This document shows positions 26,171 to 34,610 of a DNA stretch of 64,000 bases, in pieces. The translations under genes were made by a program, and so were the position numbers. Numbering within the stretch: position 1 is the stretch's first letter; each line of letters opens with the position of its first letter. The DNA lies in NCBI RefSeq assembly GCF_009720145.1, contig NZ_CP046253.1:62001-126000 (forward strand), written 5' to 3'. The notes beneath the pieces were generated by a model. That model was not told the DNA's origin and ran no database searches. It saw nothing but the letters and a program-made list of their open reading frames with translations. The stretch comes from Sphingobium sp. CAP-1 (lineage in GTDB: Bacteria; Pseudomonadota; Alphaproteobacteria; Sphingomonadales; Sphingomonadaceae).

Positions 26171-27334
26171 TCAGGCGGCAAATTCCCGCAAGGGGGGCAG
26201 TTGGGGTGCGTCGGGATGACGCGCCGCGATGGCGCGCACTTCGGGATGGTCCAGCGCGGTCATATAGCCATTGTCGTGGATCAACTGGTCGCCGATCTTC
26301 CATGTCGGCTGGCGGATGTCGCCCGTGATGTGCAGCCAATAGGGATATTTGCTCTTGTCTCCGCCGCCATGCTCGGCGCCGATATGGACGTGGATGTTGC
26401 AGCTATGCGCATGTTCGATCATCCGCCGATAATTCTCGTTCGGGCATTGTTCCTCGGTGACGCCGGCGAAGGGATGCACGCCCGAATGGAGGGTGTTGAA
26501 TTCCCAGCGGCGCCCAATGCCCCGTTCCTTGTCCATATAGTCGATGAATTCGCGCATCTTCTGGGCTTCGTAACCGCCGGTCATCGAGGTAATGATGCCA
26601 TCCTTGATTTCGAGATGCACCGGCTTTTCGAAGAAGGGGCGGATGCCGATATAGCGCGACCACCAACTGAGCATACGGTCGAACACGCACACGCCGTTGA
26701 CGCCCGACAGGTTGATCGGCGGGAACACCCATTCCGGCCAGGGCAGATAGCCGCCGCCCTCTTCCCGGCGCGAGGCATAGGTCGGGAACCAGCGATGCTG
26801 CGGCGGTGCGATCCGTCCTTCCAGATAGGTGCCCAGCGGATCGGACAAAGTGAAGGGCGCGTCGGTCGCGATCTGGTTGGACGACTGGTAACGGATTTCC
26901 GCGATCAGTTCGGCCGGGGTCTGCGCCCAGTCGGATTCCAGCAGCGGCACGGTGGTCGCGAAATTGCGGACATAGCGCACGCCCAGTTCCGTGAAATAAT
27001 CGCGCAGCGGACGATTTTCCTCGGTTACATAGGTGAAGCTGTGGTTGATGAAGGTGTCGCAACCGCGCATCGCTTCCTTGAGGATGCGGGGGACGCCCCA
27101 GTCATGCGGGCGGTCGGGTTCGTTGATCCACAGCACCGATGGATTGCCGCCACGTTCGCGAACGCCCTCCTGCAACCAGGCGATGGTCTGTTCGTCGACC
27201 AGATTGTCGCTGCCATAAAGGCCATCGCTATGGGCGAGCATCAATATGTCCTGGCCCGGCTGTACACGTGCGATGTTGTCGAGCAGGTCGGTGATGGCGC
27301 GGCGCGCCTTCACGGTCATCGGTTTACTGGTCAT
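26171..27334 (-). CDS. NicX/M29 aminopeptidase-like metalloenzyme
   Basis: A 387-residue cytosolic protein. It resembles the fold family that joins M29 aminopeptidases and 2,5-dihydroxypyridine 5,6-dioxygenase (NicX): an N-terminal domain with QPGQDILMLAHSDG, LRDYFTELGVRYVRNFATT in the middle, and a C-terminal metal-like segment with NIHVHIGAEHGGG and LHITGD. Similarity is by pattern only, and the metal ligands cannot be fixed. It follows the amidohydrolase at 27365 by 30 bp, so both are probably one operon under tripartite operator site 3. A ring-opening or hydrolytic role in aromatic catabolism is possible. Confidence 0.5.
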   Translation of the reverse strand: MTSKPMTVKARRAITDLLDNIARVQPGQDILMLAHSDGLYGSDNLVDEQTIAWLQEGVRERGGNPSVLWINEPDRPHDWGVPRILKEAMRGCDTFINHSFTYVTEENRPLRDYFTELGVRYVRNFATTVPLLESDWAQTPAELIAEIRYQSSNQIATDAPFTLSDPLGTYLEGRIAPPQHRWFPTYASRREEGGGYLPWPEWVFPPINLSGVNGVCVFDRMLSWWSRYIGIRPFFEKPVHLEIKDGIITSMTGGYEAQKMREFIDYMDKERGIGRRWEFNTLHSGVHPFAGVTEEQCPNENYRRMIEHAHSCNIHVHIGAEHGGGDKSKYPYWLHITGDIRQPTWKIGDQLIHDNGYMTALDHPEVRAIAARHPDAPQLPPLREFAA

Positions 27335-27364
27335 ATGGTCGTTACCCTTCTTCGTGTCTTTGAG

Positions 27365-28348
27365 TCACAGGTTGAACAGGCGGATGGCGTTGGCGCTGCG
27401 CACCTTGCGCGCTACCGGGGCGGCCAGCGCGTCGACCCGCGCCAGGCAGCCGGGCATGTCGCCCAGATTGTGGGGATAGTCGGACCCGTACATGACATTG
27501 TCCTCGCCCCCGACCTCGATACACAGGTCGAGCGCCGCCTGGGCATAGACGGTCGCGTCATAATAGATACGGTTGAGATAATGGCTCGGTCGCTCCTTGA
27601 TGACCGACGAGCAGACCGGCAGCATCTCATGCGCGCGGTCCAGTCGCCCGGCGATATAGGGCAGGGTGCCGCCGCCATGCGCGGCTATGATCTTGAGGTT
27701 CGGATAGCGATCGAAGAAGCCATCCAGGATCATTCGTGCGATCGCCAACGTGGTGTCGAACATGAAGCCGACCGGCGGCACCAGCCCATATTCGTCCAGC
27801 TTGAGTTCGTGCAGGCCCGCCGGGGTGGTCGGATGCACGAGAACCGGCAGGCCGAGTCGGTCGATCGCCGCCCACACCGGCGCGAACAGCGGATCGGTCA
27901 GCGTCGCATGGTCGATATTGGCAGTGACGAACACGCCGACCGCGCCTTGGCGCACGCAATAATCCAGTTCCGCGATCGCAGCGTCTGGATATTGCCAGGG
28001 CAGCGATGCGAACCAGCGAATACGGTCGGGCCGCAGCCGCTGCTGCTGCGCCATCGAGTCGTTGACCATGCGCGCGGCCTGTCGGCTGACGCTTTCATCC
28101 CCGAAAAAGGCATTGGGACAGGTGAGCGAGACGATGGCGATGTCGACTCCGGCCCGATCCATGTCCGCGATGCGCCGGTCATAATCCAGCATCTCGTCCA
28201 TCAGGGTGAAGAAGGGCACGCCATCGCGCCAGATGGTCGGCTGGCCAGCGGCGGACGGCTTGAAACTGAAGCTGTCGGCGCCTTTTTCCCTCAGGAAATC
28301 GAGATAGTCGGCGCTCAGCATATGGGTGTGGACATCAATCGCGGTCAT
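27365..28348 (-). CDS. ACMSD/gamma-resorcylate decarboxylase-type amidohydrolase
   Basis: A 327-residue amidohydrolase-2 protein. The HxH pair is His7 and His9 (VHTHML), LPVLVHPTTP supplies the next His, IIAAHGGGTLPY another, and YGSDYPHNLG the Asp. This is the pattern of alpha-amino-muconate-semialdehyde decarboxylase, LigW (5-carboxyvanillate decarboxylase) and gamma-resorcylate decarboxylase. It most likely performs a non-oxidative decarboxylation of an aromatic acid or ring-cleavage product. It is the first gene after tripartite operator site 3, only 55 bp from the palindrome, and leads into the NicX-like gene. Confidence 0.75.
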   Translation of the reverse strand: MTAIDVHTHMLSADYLDFLREKGADSFSFKPSAAGQPTIWRDGVPFFTLMDEMLDYDRRIADMDRAGVDIAIVSLTCPNAFFGDESVSRQAARMVNDSMAQQQRLRPDRIRWFASLPWQYPDAAIAELDYCVRQGAVGVFVTANIDHATLTDPLFAPVWAAIDRLGLPVLVHPTTPAGLHELKLDEYGLVPPVGFMFDTTLAIARMILDGFFDRYPNLKIIAAHGGGTLPYIAGRLDRAHEMLPVCSSVIKERPSHYLNRIYYDATVYAQAALDLCIEVGGEDNVMYGSDYPHNLGDMPGCLARVDALAAPVARKVRSANAIRLFNL

Positions 28349-28403
28349 CGGAAATCCATCATCGGGGTGGCCGCTGGGGCGGCGAAAAGCAGGCAGGGTT
28401 GTT

Positions 28404-28438
28404 TGGGCGATATGCGCCCTAATGTTCCTATTGCGCCC
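28404..28438. promoter_or_regulatory. Tripartite operator, site 3
   Basis: The palindrome TGGGCG-ATATG-CGCCCT lies at 28404-28420. A third half-site CGCCC at 28434-28438 is 19 bp beyond the palindrome's CGCCC (28415). The palindrome is proximal to the ACMSD-like gene (start 28348, minus). The secreted protein at 28642 is in the opposite direction. No gene is seen in the rest of this 293-bp gap. Confidence 0.75.
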
Positions 28439-28641
28439 AAAGTTGATATTCTGCTAAGTCGGAAATGGCAATGTCTGATTGCAGGCACGGTCCTGACGCG
28501 ATGGAAAAACCGCTGGCGACAAACGGCGGCCCCACCGTGTCGAGACATGGAGTCGGACAGAATATGGATGGGAAGATCACGGTGTTGCCACGGGGCAGAG
28601 CCGTCATTTTGTGAAGCGCGACAACGCGACGAGGAGTGCAG

Positions 28642-29481
28642 ATGAAGAATACAGCGTTACGATTGACTTTTGCGCTGGCGGTCGCGCTGGCGGGAAGCGC
28701 CATGACATCGGGCGCGGGGGCGCAGATCGGCCAGACGGTTGCCCCGCAGACCGCCCGCCCCGCTGTGTCGCGCCCTGATTTCAGCGGGATCTGGATTAAC
28801 CCCTATGGTGGGCACCGTCTGGGCGACCCGGACAATCCCAAACTGGTGCGCCCGCCGGTCATGCCGCCCAGGCAGACCCCGGAATTTGAAAAGCTGACGA
28901 AGGAAAATGAAGCGTTGTGGCTTCGTTCGGAAAAGGAAGGCGTGTCGGCCGGGGCCGACCCCAATCGGTTCATCGTGCGTCGCCAGCAACTATGCCTGCC
29001 TTATGGCTTGCCGCGCACGATGACACGCAACATGTCGCTCGATATTCAACAGAATGATCAATATCTGACCATTGTCGGCGAACTGGATCGCGAAATCCGC
29101 CGCATCTGGCTCGATCGTCCGCAAAAACCGCTGGAGGAAGTCGATCCCGGCTATTGGGGGCGCTCGGTGGCCCATTGGGAAGGGGATGTGCTGGTGGTCA
29201 ACACCATCGGTATTCGCGACGAGATTTTCGGCGAAGAGTTCCTGGCCCACAGTGACGAGATGGTCATGGAGGAGCGTATCTACCTCAAGGAGCCGGACAT
29301 TCTCTATGATGAAATCACGCTGACAGATCCGAAGGCGCTGATCGAACCGTTCAAGCTGGTTTCGATCCTGCAACGCGCACCCAAGGATTTCGAACCGAGC
29401 GAATTCGTCTGTGACCAGTTCCCGACGCACATGATCGGGCCGGACGGCAATCTCACCATCAACCCCCTCGCCGCGCAATAA
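28642..29481 (+). CDS. Secreted protein of unknown function
   Basis: A 279-residue protein with a clear signal peptide (hydrophobic residues 7-24, SAMTSGAGAQ cleavage region). The mature part starts with SRPDFSGIWINPYG, typical of a family of exported sphingomonad proteins, then LPYGLPRTMTRNM and VAHWEGDVLVVNTIG, and ends with VCDQFPTHMIGPDG. I chose ATG 28642 because GAGGAG lies 6 nt upstream; the GTG at 28636 lacks spacing. It is followed by DUF6152 after 8 bp, a pairing I recall in related genomes. Function is unknown; periplasmic location is secure. Confidence 0.65.
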   Translation: MKNTALRLTFALAVALAGSAMTSGAGAQIGQTVAPQTARPAVSRPDFSGIWINPYGGHRLGDPDNPKLVRPPVMPPRQTPEFEKLTKENEALWLRSEKEGVSAGADPNRFIVRRQQLCLPYGLPRTMTRNMSLDIQQNDQYLTIVGELDREIRRIWLDRPQKPLEEVDPGYWGRSVAHWEGDVLVVNTIGIRDEIFGEEFLAHSDEMVMEERIYLKEPDILYDEITLTDPKALIEPFKLVSILQRAPKDFEPSEFVCDQFPTHMIGPDGNLTINPLAAQ

Positions 29482-29489
29482 GGAGTAGA

Positions 29490-29906
29490 ATGCCCATGTT
29501 TCGTAACACGCTTGTCCGCATGACGGGACTGACCCTGGCGGTGGCCGCAGCCATTACCATCCCGTCTATGTCCAGCGCCCATCACAGCTTCGCGATGTTC
29601 GATGCCTCCAAGCAGAAAACCATTTCGGGCACGGTGTCGAAATTCCGCTTCAGCAACCCGCACGTCTATATCGTGATCGATGTCGCCGAAAAACCCGGCG
29701 CCGCGCCGACCTCCTATCTGTTTGAGGGGCCGACGCCCGCCATCCTGGGGCGGCTTGGATGGAACCGCACCATCCTGAAGCCCGGCGACAAGGTCAAGAT
29801 GCAGTTCCACCCGATGCGCGATGGCAAGCCCGGCGGCAATGCGCTGCGCCTGTGGTTGCCCAGCGGCAAGATGATCAGCCTGGAGAATGAAGACATCAAA
29901 TATTGA
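29490..29906 (+). CDS. DUF6152-family periplasmic protein
   Basis: A 138-residue exported protein with signal peptide and the start of the mature domain SAHHSFAMFDASKQ. The VSKFRFSNPHVYIVIDV and LKPGDKVKMQFHPMRDG segments match the DUF6152 pattern. The His pair after the signal cleavage suggests metal contact, but no function is known. AAGGAG precedes the ATG. It lies 8 bp behind the secreted protein and about 90 bp ahead of the tandem-VOC gene, so the three may be one transcription unit. Confidence 0.7.
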   Translation: MPMFRNTLVRMTGLTLAVAAAITIPSMSSAHHSFAMFDASKQKTISGTVSKFRFSNPHVYIVIDVAEKPGAAPTSYLFEGPTPAILGRLGWNRTILKPGDKVKMQFHPMRDGKPGGNALRLWLPSGKMISLENEDIKY

Positions 29907-29997
29907 TCCGCGGCTGACGGCAGGGACGCGGATCGGGCGGCCATGGCGGCTGGGTGCATCCCGTGGCCATGGCCAGACGCGACGACAAGGGGATATG

Positions 29998-31212
29998 ATG
30001 AGCGATCTGCAATTTGATGTGGGCGGAGTGCGGCTGGCGCGCCCGTTTCATGTTCAGCGACTGGGCCATGCGGCCTTCATCGTGGATGACCAGCAGAGTT
30101 GTTTGCATTTCTATTGCGATCTGCTGGGTCTTTCACTCAGCGATTCGATCGATTTTTCAGAAATGCTGGGCTGCAAGACGCCGGGGCGCGATGGCAACGT
30201 CTACTTCCTGCGCGTGGCGTCAGATCATCATTCGGTCGTGATCTTTCCCGGCTGGTCCATGCCGCCGCGCCGGATGGAGGCAGGCACTGAGCATATATCG
30301 CATCTGGCTTGGCAGGTTGGAACGATGCAGCAGGTGATCGAGGGGGGGCGCTGGCTGACGGAGCGGCATGAGCGGGTGCGGCCCGGCACACGCGACCCCG
30401 CCGGTTCCAACTATAATTCCACCGTGTTCGACAATAATGGCCTGCCCAACGAGATTTACTATGGCATGGACCAGATCGGGTGGAGCGGTATTTCCAAGCC
30501 CTTTGCGCTCCAGTCGGAGCCCGACATCGATCTCCCCCCGATCGGCGGGGCGATCGACCCCGATTTCCCCGCTATGCGCGCTGCCATAGAAGCGGGGGCG
30601 GACTTGCGCGGCGGCTTGCACCAGCGCCCCTGGCCCGACCTGCATGTCGTGGTCGACGGCGTCAGGTTGCCGCGCCCTTTCCGTGTTGTCGCCAATGGTC
30701 CGGTCGGCTTGTTTGTGGAGGACGTGGATGCCACGCTGCGCTTCTATCGCGACGCATTGGGGTTCCGCCTGACTGAACGAATCACCTATCGTGACCATGG
30801 CTGCGCATTCCTGCGTGTCGCTACGGACCATCATGTGCTGGCCCTCTACCCGATTGCCCTGCGTGAAGCGCTTGGCCTTGGGAAGGCGAGCATCTGCGCC
30901 TATCACGGCCTGCGCGTTCAGAACTATCGCCAATTGCGGGCCGCGATCGGCTTTCTGCGCGACCGTGGAGTGGAAATTCGATCCATTCCGCAGGCATTGA
31001 CGCCCGGAATCGATCATGCCGTCCTGGCGATCGCGCCGGACGGCCATGCCGTGTTGCTGCACCATCATATCGACCAGATTGGGTGGGACGGTCTGGCCCG
31101 GCCTCAGGCCGCACGCATGGTGGTCGACGCCGATCCGGCCAACTGGCCTGAAGCATTGGACGGCCAACCGGATAGCCTGGACGGGTTCATGTTCCAGGGG
31201 CCGATCGGCTGA
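29998..31212 (+). CDS. Tandem-VOC extradiol dioxygenase-like protein
   Basis: 404 residues in two homologous halves of the vicinal-oxygen-chelate fold. Both halves open with RL(A/P)RPF, HFY/RFY-D-LG(L/F) and both have a DQIGW motif. The first half keeps a possible 2-His-1-Glu set: GHAAFIV, TEHISHLAWQV, NGLPNEIYYG. The second half has lost it (GPVGLFV, ICAYHGLRV, DGHAVLLHHH). Classical type I extradiol dioxygenases keep the metal in the C-terminal half, so the order appears swapped. ATG 29998 follows AAGGGG by 5 nt. Ring cleavage of a catechol is plausible, but isomerase or lyase activity cannot be excluded. Confidence 0.65.
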   Translation: MSDLQFDVGGVRLARPFHVQRLGHAAFIVDDQQSCLHFYCDLLGLSLSDSIDFSEMLGCKTPGRDGNVYFLRVASDHHSVVIFPGWSMPPRRMEAGTEHISHLAWQVGTMQQVIEGGRWLTERHERVRPGTRDPAGSNYNSTVFDNNGLPNEIYYGMDQIGWSGISKPFALQSEPDIDLPPIGGAIDPDFPAMRAAIEAGADLRGGLHQRPWPDLHVVVDGVRLPRPFRVVANGPVGLFVEDVDATLRFYRDALGFRLTERITYRDHGCAFLRVATDHHVLALYPIALREALGLGKASICAYHGLRVQNYRQLRAAIGFLRDRGVEIRSIPQALTPGIDHAVLAIAPDGHAVLLHHHIDQIGWDGLARPQAARMVVDADPANWPEALDGQPDSLDGFMFQGPIG

Positions 31213-31245
31213 ATATCATGACGGCCAGTTATGGTCGCTGCCGGG

Positions 31246-31710
31246 TCATAGCTTGTTGCGACGAGGACGCAGCGCGTCGCGCATCGCGATGTTGGAATTG
31301 ATCCGGGTCACACCGGGAAGGCGGGACAGAATTTCCCCATGAATCCGTTCATAGGCGTCGACGCTGTCTGCCTCCACCCTTAGCCAATAGTCGACCGCCC
31401 CGGTCATCAGGAAGCATTCGCGAATTTCCGGGCATTGTCGCACGGCATGTTCGAAACGGGCGAGGAAATCTTCAGTCTGCCTATCCAATGTCACCTGGAC
31501 CAGCACATTGACGATGGGCAGTTCGTCCCGTCCGCCGGCGATGAGGGTATAGCCGCGAATATAGCCTTCGGTTTCCAACTGGCGGATACGCCTGTGGCAT
31601 GCCGAAGGCGATAGGCCGACCGCCTCTGCAATATCAGCGTTGGAGCGCCGGGCGTTGAGTTTGAGCAGGCGCAGGATGGCGCGATCCATATTGTCGATGG
31701 TGTTGGCCAT
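31246..31710 (-). CDS. Lrp/AsnC-family regulator
   Basis: A 154-residue protein. The N-terminal winged helix-turn-helix is ILRLLKLNARRSNADIAEAVG with SPSACHRRIRQLE as recognition helix. A RAM ligand domain follows (residues 65-150). It is divergent from the alanine racemase and D-amino acid dehydrogenase genes, so it probably acts like DadR/BkdR and responds to alanine or a related amino acid. The 122-bp gap contains AT-rich TAGATATTCATCTAAT, typical of Lrp sites. Confidence 0.85.
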   Translation of the reverse strand: MANTIDNMDRAILRLLKLNARRSNADIAEAVGLSPSACHRRIRQLETEGYIRGYTLIAGGRDELPIVNVLVQVTLDRQTEDFLARFEHAVRQCPEIRECFLMTGAVDYWLRVEADSVDAYERIHGEILSRLPGVTRINSNIAMRDALRPRRNKL

Positions 31711-31832
31711 TCGTGCGTGTCCTTTAGATATTCATCTAATCATGGGCAATTAACGCAATAATCGACTGCATTGAAATGAAATGTTCGAAGAAACGTGATC
31801 TATCATCGCGCCGTGTCGGAAAGGGAACAGCC

Positions 31833-32960
31833 ATGCATGAAGGAACTGCGGCGACCCTGCGCATTGATCTCGGCGCGCTGGTTGCCAATTATCAGATGAT
31901 CGCTCGGCAAGTCGCGCCGGCTGCGGTTGCCGGCGTGGTAAAGGCTGACGCCTATGGCTTGGGCGCCGTCGCAGTTGCGACGGCGTTGGCGGATGCCGGT
32001 TGTCGCCATTTTTTTGTCGCCCATCTGTGCGAGGCTGCGGTGTTGATGCCGCATCTGTCGCAACATGCGGCGCTATACGTGCTGAACGGCCTATCGCCGG
32101 GGGCGGAGGCGCAATGTGCCGCGATCGGCGCCGTTCCGGTGCTGAACTCGTTAGCGCAGATCGACGGGTGGGCGGCCACCGCCCGATCGCTTGGGCGCGC
32201 CTTGCCCGGCGTGGTACAGGTCGACACCGGCATGTCCCGGCTGGGCCTGACGCCGGAGGAGCTGACGATCCTGCGTGACGCGCCGGAGCGGTTGGCCGGG
32301 ATCGACGTTCAGCTCATTATGAGCCATCTGGCCTGCGCCGATCAGCCCGATAATAGCTTCAACCGGGAACAGCGCGCCCGGTTCGACAGGATTGCCGGCC
32401 AGTTCCCCGGCATCCCCCGATCACTGGACAATTCGGGTGGCGCCCTGGCGCCCGATGTTCGGCATGGCGATCTGGTCCGCGCGGGCATCGCCCTTTATGG
32501 CGGCGCACCGCATGGAGATCCCAATCCCATGCAACCAGTCATCACGCTGGAGGCGCATATCATGCAACTGCGCACGGTGCCCGCAGGCGCCGGCGTCGGT
32601 TATGGCCTGACGCACCGCTGTACTGCGCCGGCGCATATCGCTACCTTGTCTGTGGGCTATGCCGATGGTTGGCCACGGCATTTGAGCGGTCGGGGATGCG
32701 CCTATATTGCCGGCGTGCGCGCGCCGATCGTCGGCCGTGTGTCGATGGACAGTATGGCGATCGACGTAACCGACGTGCCCGACTATCTGCTCTATCCCGG
32801 TGCGCCGGTGGAATTGGTCGGTCCGCACCAGACGATCGACGATGTCGCCATGCTGGCCGATACTATCAGCTATGAAATTCTGACCCGGCTGGGCCACCGC
32901 TATGCGCGGGAATATTGCCCCGTTCCGGTCGCGATTGAAAATAGGAGCGTCAAGATATGA
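31833..32960 (+). CDS. alr: Alanine racemase, catabolic type
   Basis: A 375-residue PLP enzyme. Lys37 in VVKADAYGLG binds PLP, VDTGMSRLGL is the barrel signature, and the C-terminal domain has VGRVSMDSMAIDVT. It converts L-alanine to D-alanine for oxidation by the overlapping DadA, so it resembles DadX. I chose ATG 31833 (MHEGTAAT), preceded by GGAAAGGGA; the 19-residue upstream extension has no homology. It is divergent from the Lrp-type regulator. Confidence 0.92.
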   Translation: MHEGTAATLRIDLGALVANYQMIARQVAPAAVAGVVKADAYGLGAVAVATALADAGCRHFFVAHLCEAAVLMPHLSQHAALYVLNGLSPGAEAQCAAIGAVPVLNSLAQIDGWAATARSLGRALPGVVQVDTGMSRLGLTPEELTILRDAPERLAGIDVQLIMSHLACADQPDNSFNREQRARFDRIAGQFPGIPRSLDNSGGALAPDVRHGDLVRAGIALYGGAPHGDPNPMQPVITLEAHIMQLRTVPAGAGVGYGLTHRCTAPAHIATLSVGYADGWPRHLSGRGCAYIAGVRAPIVGRVSMDSMAIDVTDVPDYLLYPGAPVELVGPHQTIDDVAMLADTISYEILTRLGHRYAREYCPVPVAIENRSVKI

Positions 32961-34210
32961 AGATCGTCATATTGGGTGGCGGCGTTATTGGCGTGACATC
33001 CGCCTGGTATCTGGCGGAGGCAGGCCATGACGTGGTCGTGGTCGATCGTCAGTCTGGCGTGGCGCAGGAAACCAGCTTCGCCAACGCCGGGGAAATTTCG
33101 CCCGGCTATGCATCACCCTGGGCGGCGCCGGGCATTCCGGCCAAGGCGCTGCGCTGGCTGTTCATGCAACATGCGCCGCTGATCCTGCGGCCGAAGGTCG
33201 ACATGGCCATGCTGCGTTGGATTGTCGCGATGCTGGGCAATTGCAATGCCGAGGATTATCGTATCAACAAGGGGCGCATGGTGCGGCTGGCGGAATATAG
33301 CCGCGATCGCCTGATCGCATTACGGGCCGAGATCGGTATCCGTTATGACGAGCGAAGCCAGGGCACGCTGCAACTGTTCCGCGAACAGAAGCAACTGGAC
33401 GGCATCGCCAAGGATGTAGAGGTGCTGCGGGCGGACAATGTTCCGTTCGAGGTGCTGGACCGCGCCGGTTGCCTTGCTGCCGAACCCGGCCTTGCAGCGA
33501 GCGCCGCGCCGATCGTCGGTGGCCTTCGCCTGCCCAATGATGAGACGGGCGATTGCTTCAAGTTTACGAACATGCTGGCGGATATGGCGAAGGCCCGCGG
33601 GGTGCAGTTCCTGATGGGGCGGACGATCCAGGGTCTGGCCCGTGACGATGGCCGCATCAGCCATGTGGTGACGGCGGAAGGCCCGGTGAGCGGCGACGCC
33701 TATCTGGTTGCCATGGGCAGCTTCTCGCCGCTCGTTGTCGCGCCGCTGGGACTGCGCCTGCCGGTCTATCCGGTGAAGGGCTATTCGATCACTATTCCGA
33801 TCGTGCAGGAGGAAGTCGCACCGGTGTCGACGCTGCTCGACGAAAGCTACAAGGTTGCCATTACGCGACTGGGCGATCGGATACGGGTGGGTGGCATGGC
33901 TGAACTGTCCGGCTACACCAACGACCTGCCCCAGGCGCGTCGCGATACGCTGGATCATAGTGTCGGCACGCTCTTCCCCGGTGCGGGCGACCTTTCGCGC
34001 GCAACCTTCTGGAGCGGGCTGCGACCGATGACGCCGGATTCCACGCCGGTCGTGGGGGCCACCGGGATCGACAACCTGTTCCTGAACACCGGCCATGGCA
34101 CGCTGGGTTGGACGATGGCCTGCGGATCGGGTCAGGTCATCGCTGACATCATCAGCGGTCGCGAACCGGCCATTGAAACAGCCGATCTCGCGCTGTCCCG
34201 CTATCGCTAA
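32957..34210 (+). CDS. dadA: D-amino acid dehydrogenase small subunit
   Basis: A 417-residue FAD protein of the DadA family. It starts with KIVILGGGVIGVTSAWYLA, the Rossmann motif, and contains VYPVKGYSITIPI, WSGLRPMTPDSTPVVG and NTGHGTLGWTMACGSG, all diagnostic. It oxidises D-alanine to pyruvate and passes electrons to the respiratory chain at the inner membrane. Its start overlaps the alr stop by 4 bp (ATGA). RidA follows after 20 bp and would clear the imine or enamine intermediates. Confidence 0.93.
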   Translation: MKIVILGGGVIGVTSAWYLAEAGHDVVVVDRQSGVAQETSFANAGEISPGYASPWAAPGIPAKALRWLFMQHAPLILRPKVDMAMLRWIVAMLGNCNAEDYRINKGRMVRLAEYSRDRLIALRAEIGIRYDERSQGTLQLFREQKQLDGIAKDVEVLRADNVPFEVLDRAGCLAAEPGLAASAAPIVGGLRLPNDETGDCFKFTNMLADMAKARGVQFLMGRTIQGLARDDGRISHVVTAEGPVSGDAYLVAMGSFSPLVVAPLGLRLPVYPVKGYSITIPIVQEEVAPVSTLLDESYKVAITRLGDRIRVGGMAELSGYTNDLPQARRDTLDHSVGTLFPGAGDLSRATFWSGLRPMTPDSTPVVGATGIDNLFLNTGHGTLGWTMACGSGQVIADIISGREPAIETADLALSRYR

Positions 34211-34230
34211 CCATCCTCAAGGAGGCATAT

Positions 34231-34575
34231 ATGACCATCACCCGTATCGAAACCGGCCCGCGCATGAGCGAGGCGATCATCCATGGCGACACCGTCTATC
34301 TGGCTGGGCAGGTTGGCGAGGGCGACAGCGTGATCGCGCAGACGCGATCGACGCTGGCGGAAATCGAGCGCCTGCTTGGCCTCGCCGGCAGCAGCAAGGC
34401 GCATATCCTGCGCGCAACAATCTGGCTGGCCGACATGGCCGACTTTGCGGACATGAACGCGGTCTGGGATGCCTGGATCGCCGATGTTCCGGCACCCACC
34501 CGCGCAACCGGTGAGGCGAAGCTGGCAACGCCCGACTATAAGGTCGAAATCATCATCACCGCCGCGCGCGCCTGA
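34231..34575 (+). CDS. ridA: RidA-family enamine/imine deaminase
   Basis: A 114-residue YjgF/RidA protein. It has VYLAGQVGEGDSVIAQT, the LAEIERLLGLAGS helix, and PAPTRATGEAKLA with the conserved catalytic Arg. RidA hydrolyses reactive 2-iminoacids such as those released by DadA. AAGGAGG directly upstream gives a strong ribosome-binding site. It is the last gene of the alr-dadA-ridA operon and convergent with an MFS gene. Confidence 0.9.
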   Translation: MTITRIETGPRMSEAIIHGDTVYLAGQVGEGDSVIAQTRSTLAEIERLLGLAGSSKAHILRATIWLADMADFADMNAVWDAWIADVPAPTRATGEAKLATPDYKVEIIITAARA

Positions 34576-34587
34576 CATGGAACGGAA

Positions 34588-34610
34588 GGCGGCGCGGAGT
34601 GGGCGCCGCC
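34588..34610. terminator. Hairpin between ridA and MFS gene
   Basis: GGCGGCGC and GCGCCGCC form an 8-bp stem around a 7-base loop, between convergent ridA (ends 34575) and the MFS gene (ends 34611). It probably terminates both. Confidence 0.65.

Noticed and set aside
25880..28645. A 921-codon open frame on the plus strand
   Set aside because: It is antisense to the NicX-like and ACMSD-like genes, whose minus-strand proteins have clear motifs and ribosome-binding sites. The plus frame has no recognisable domain and arises from GC-rich codon bias.
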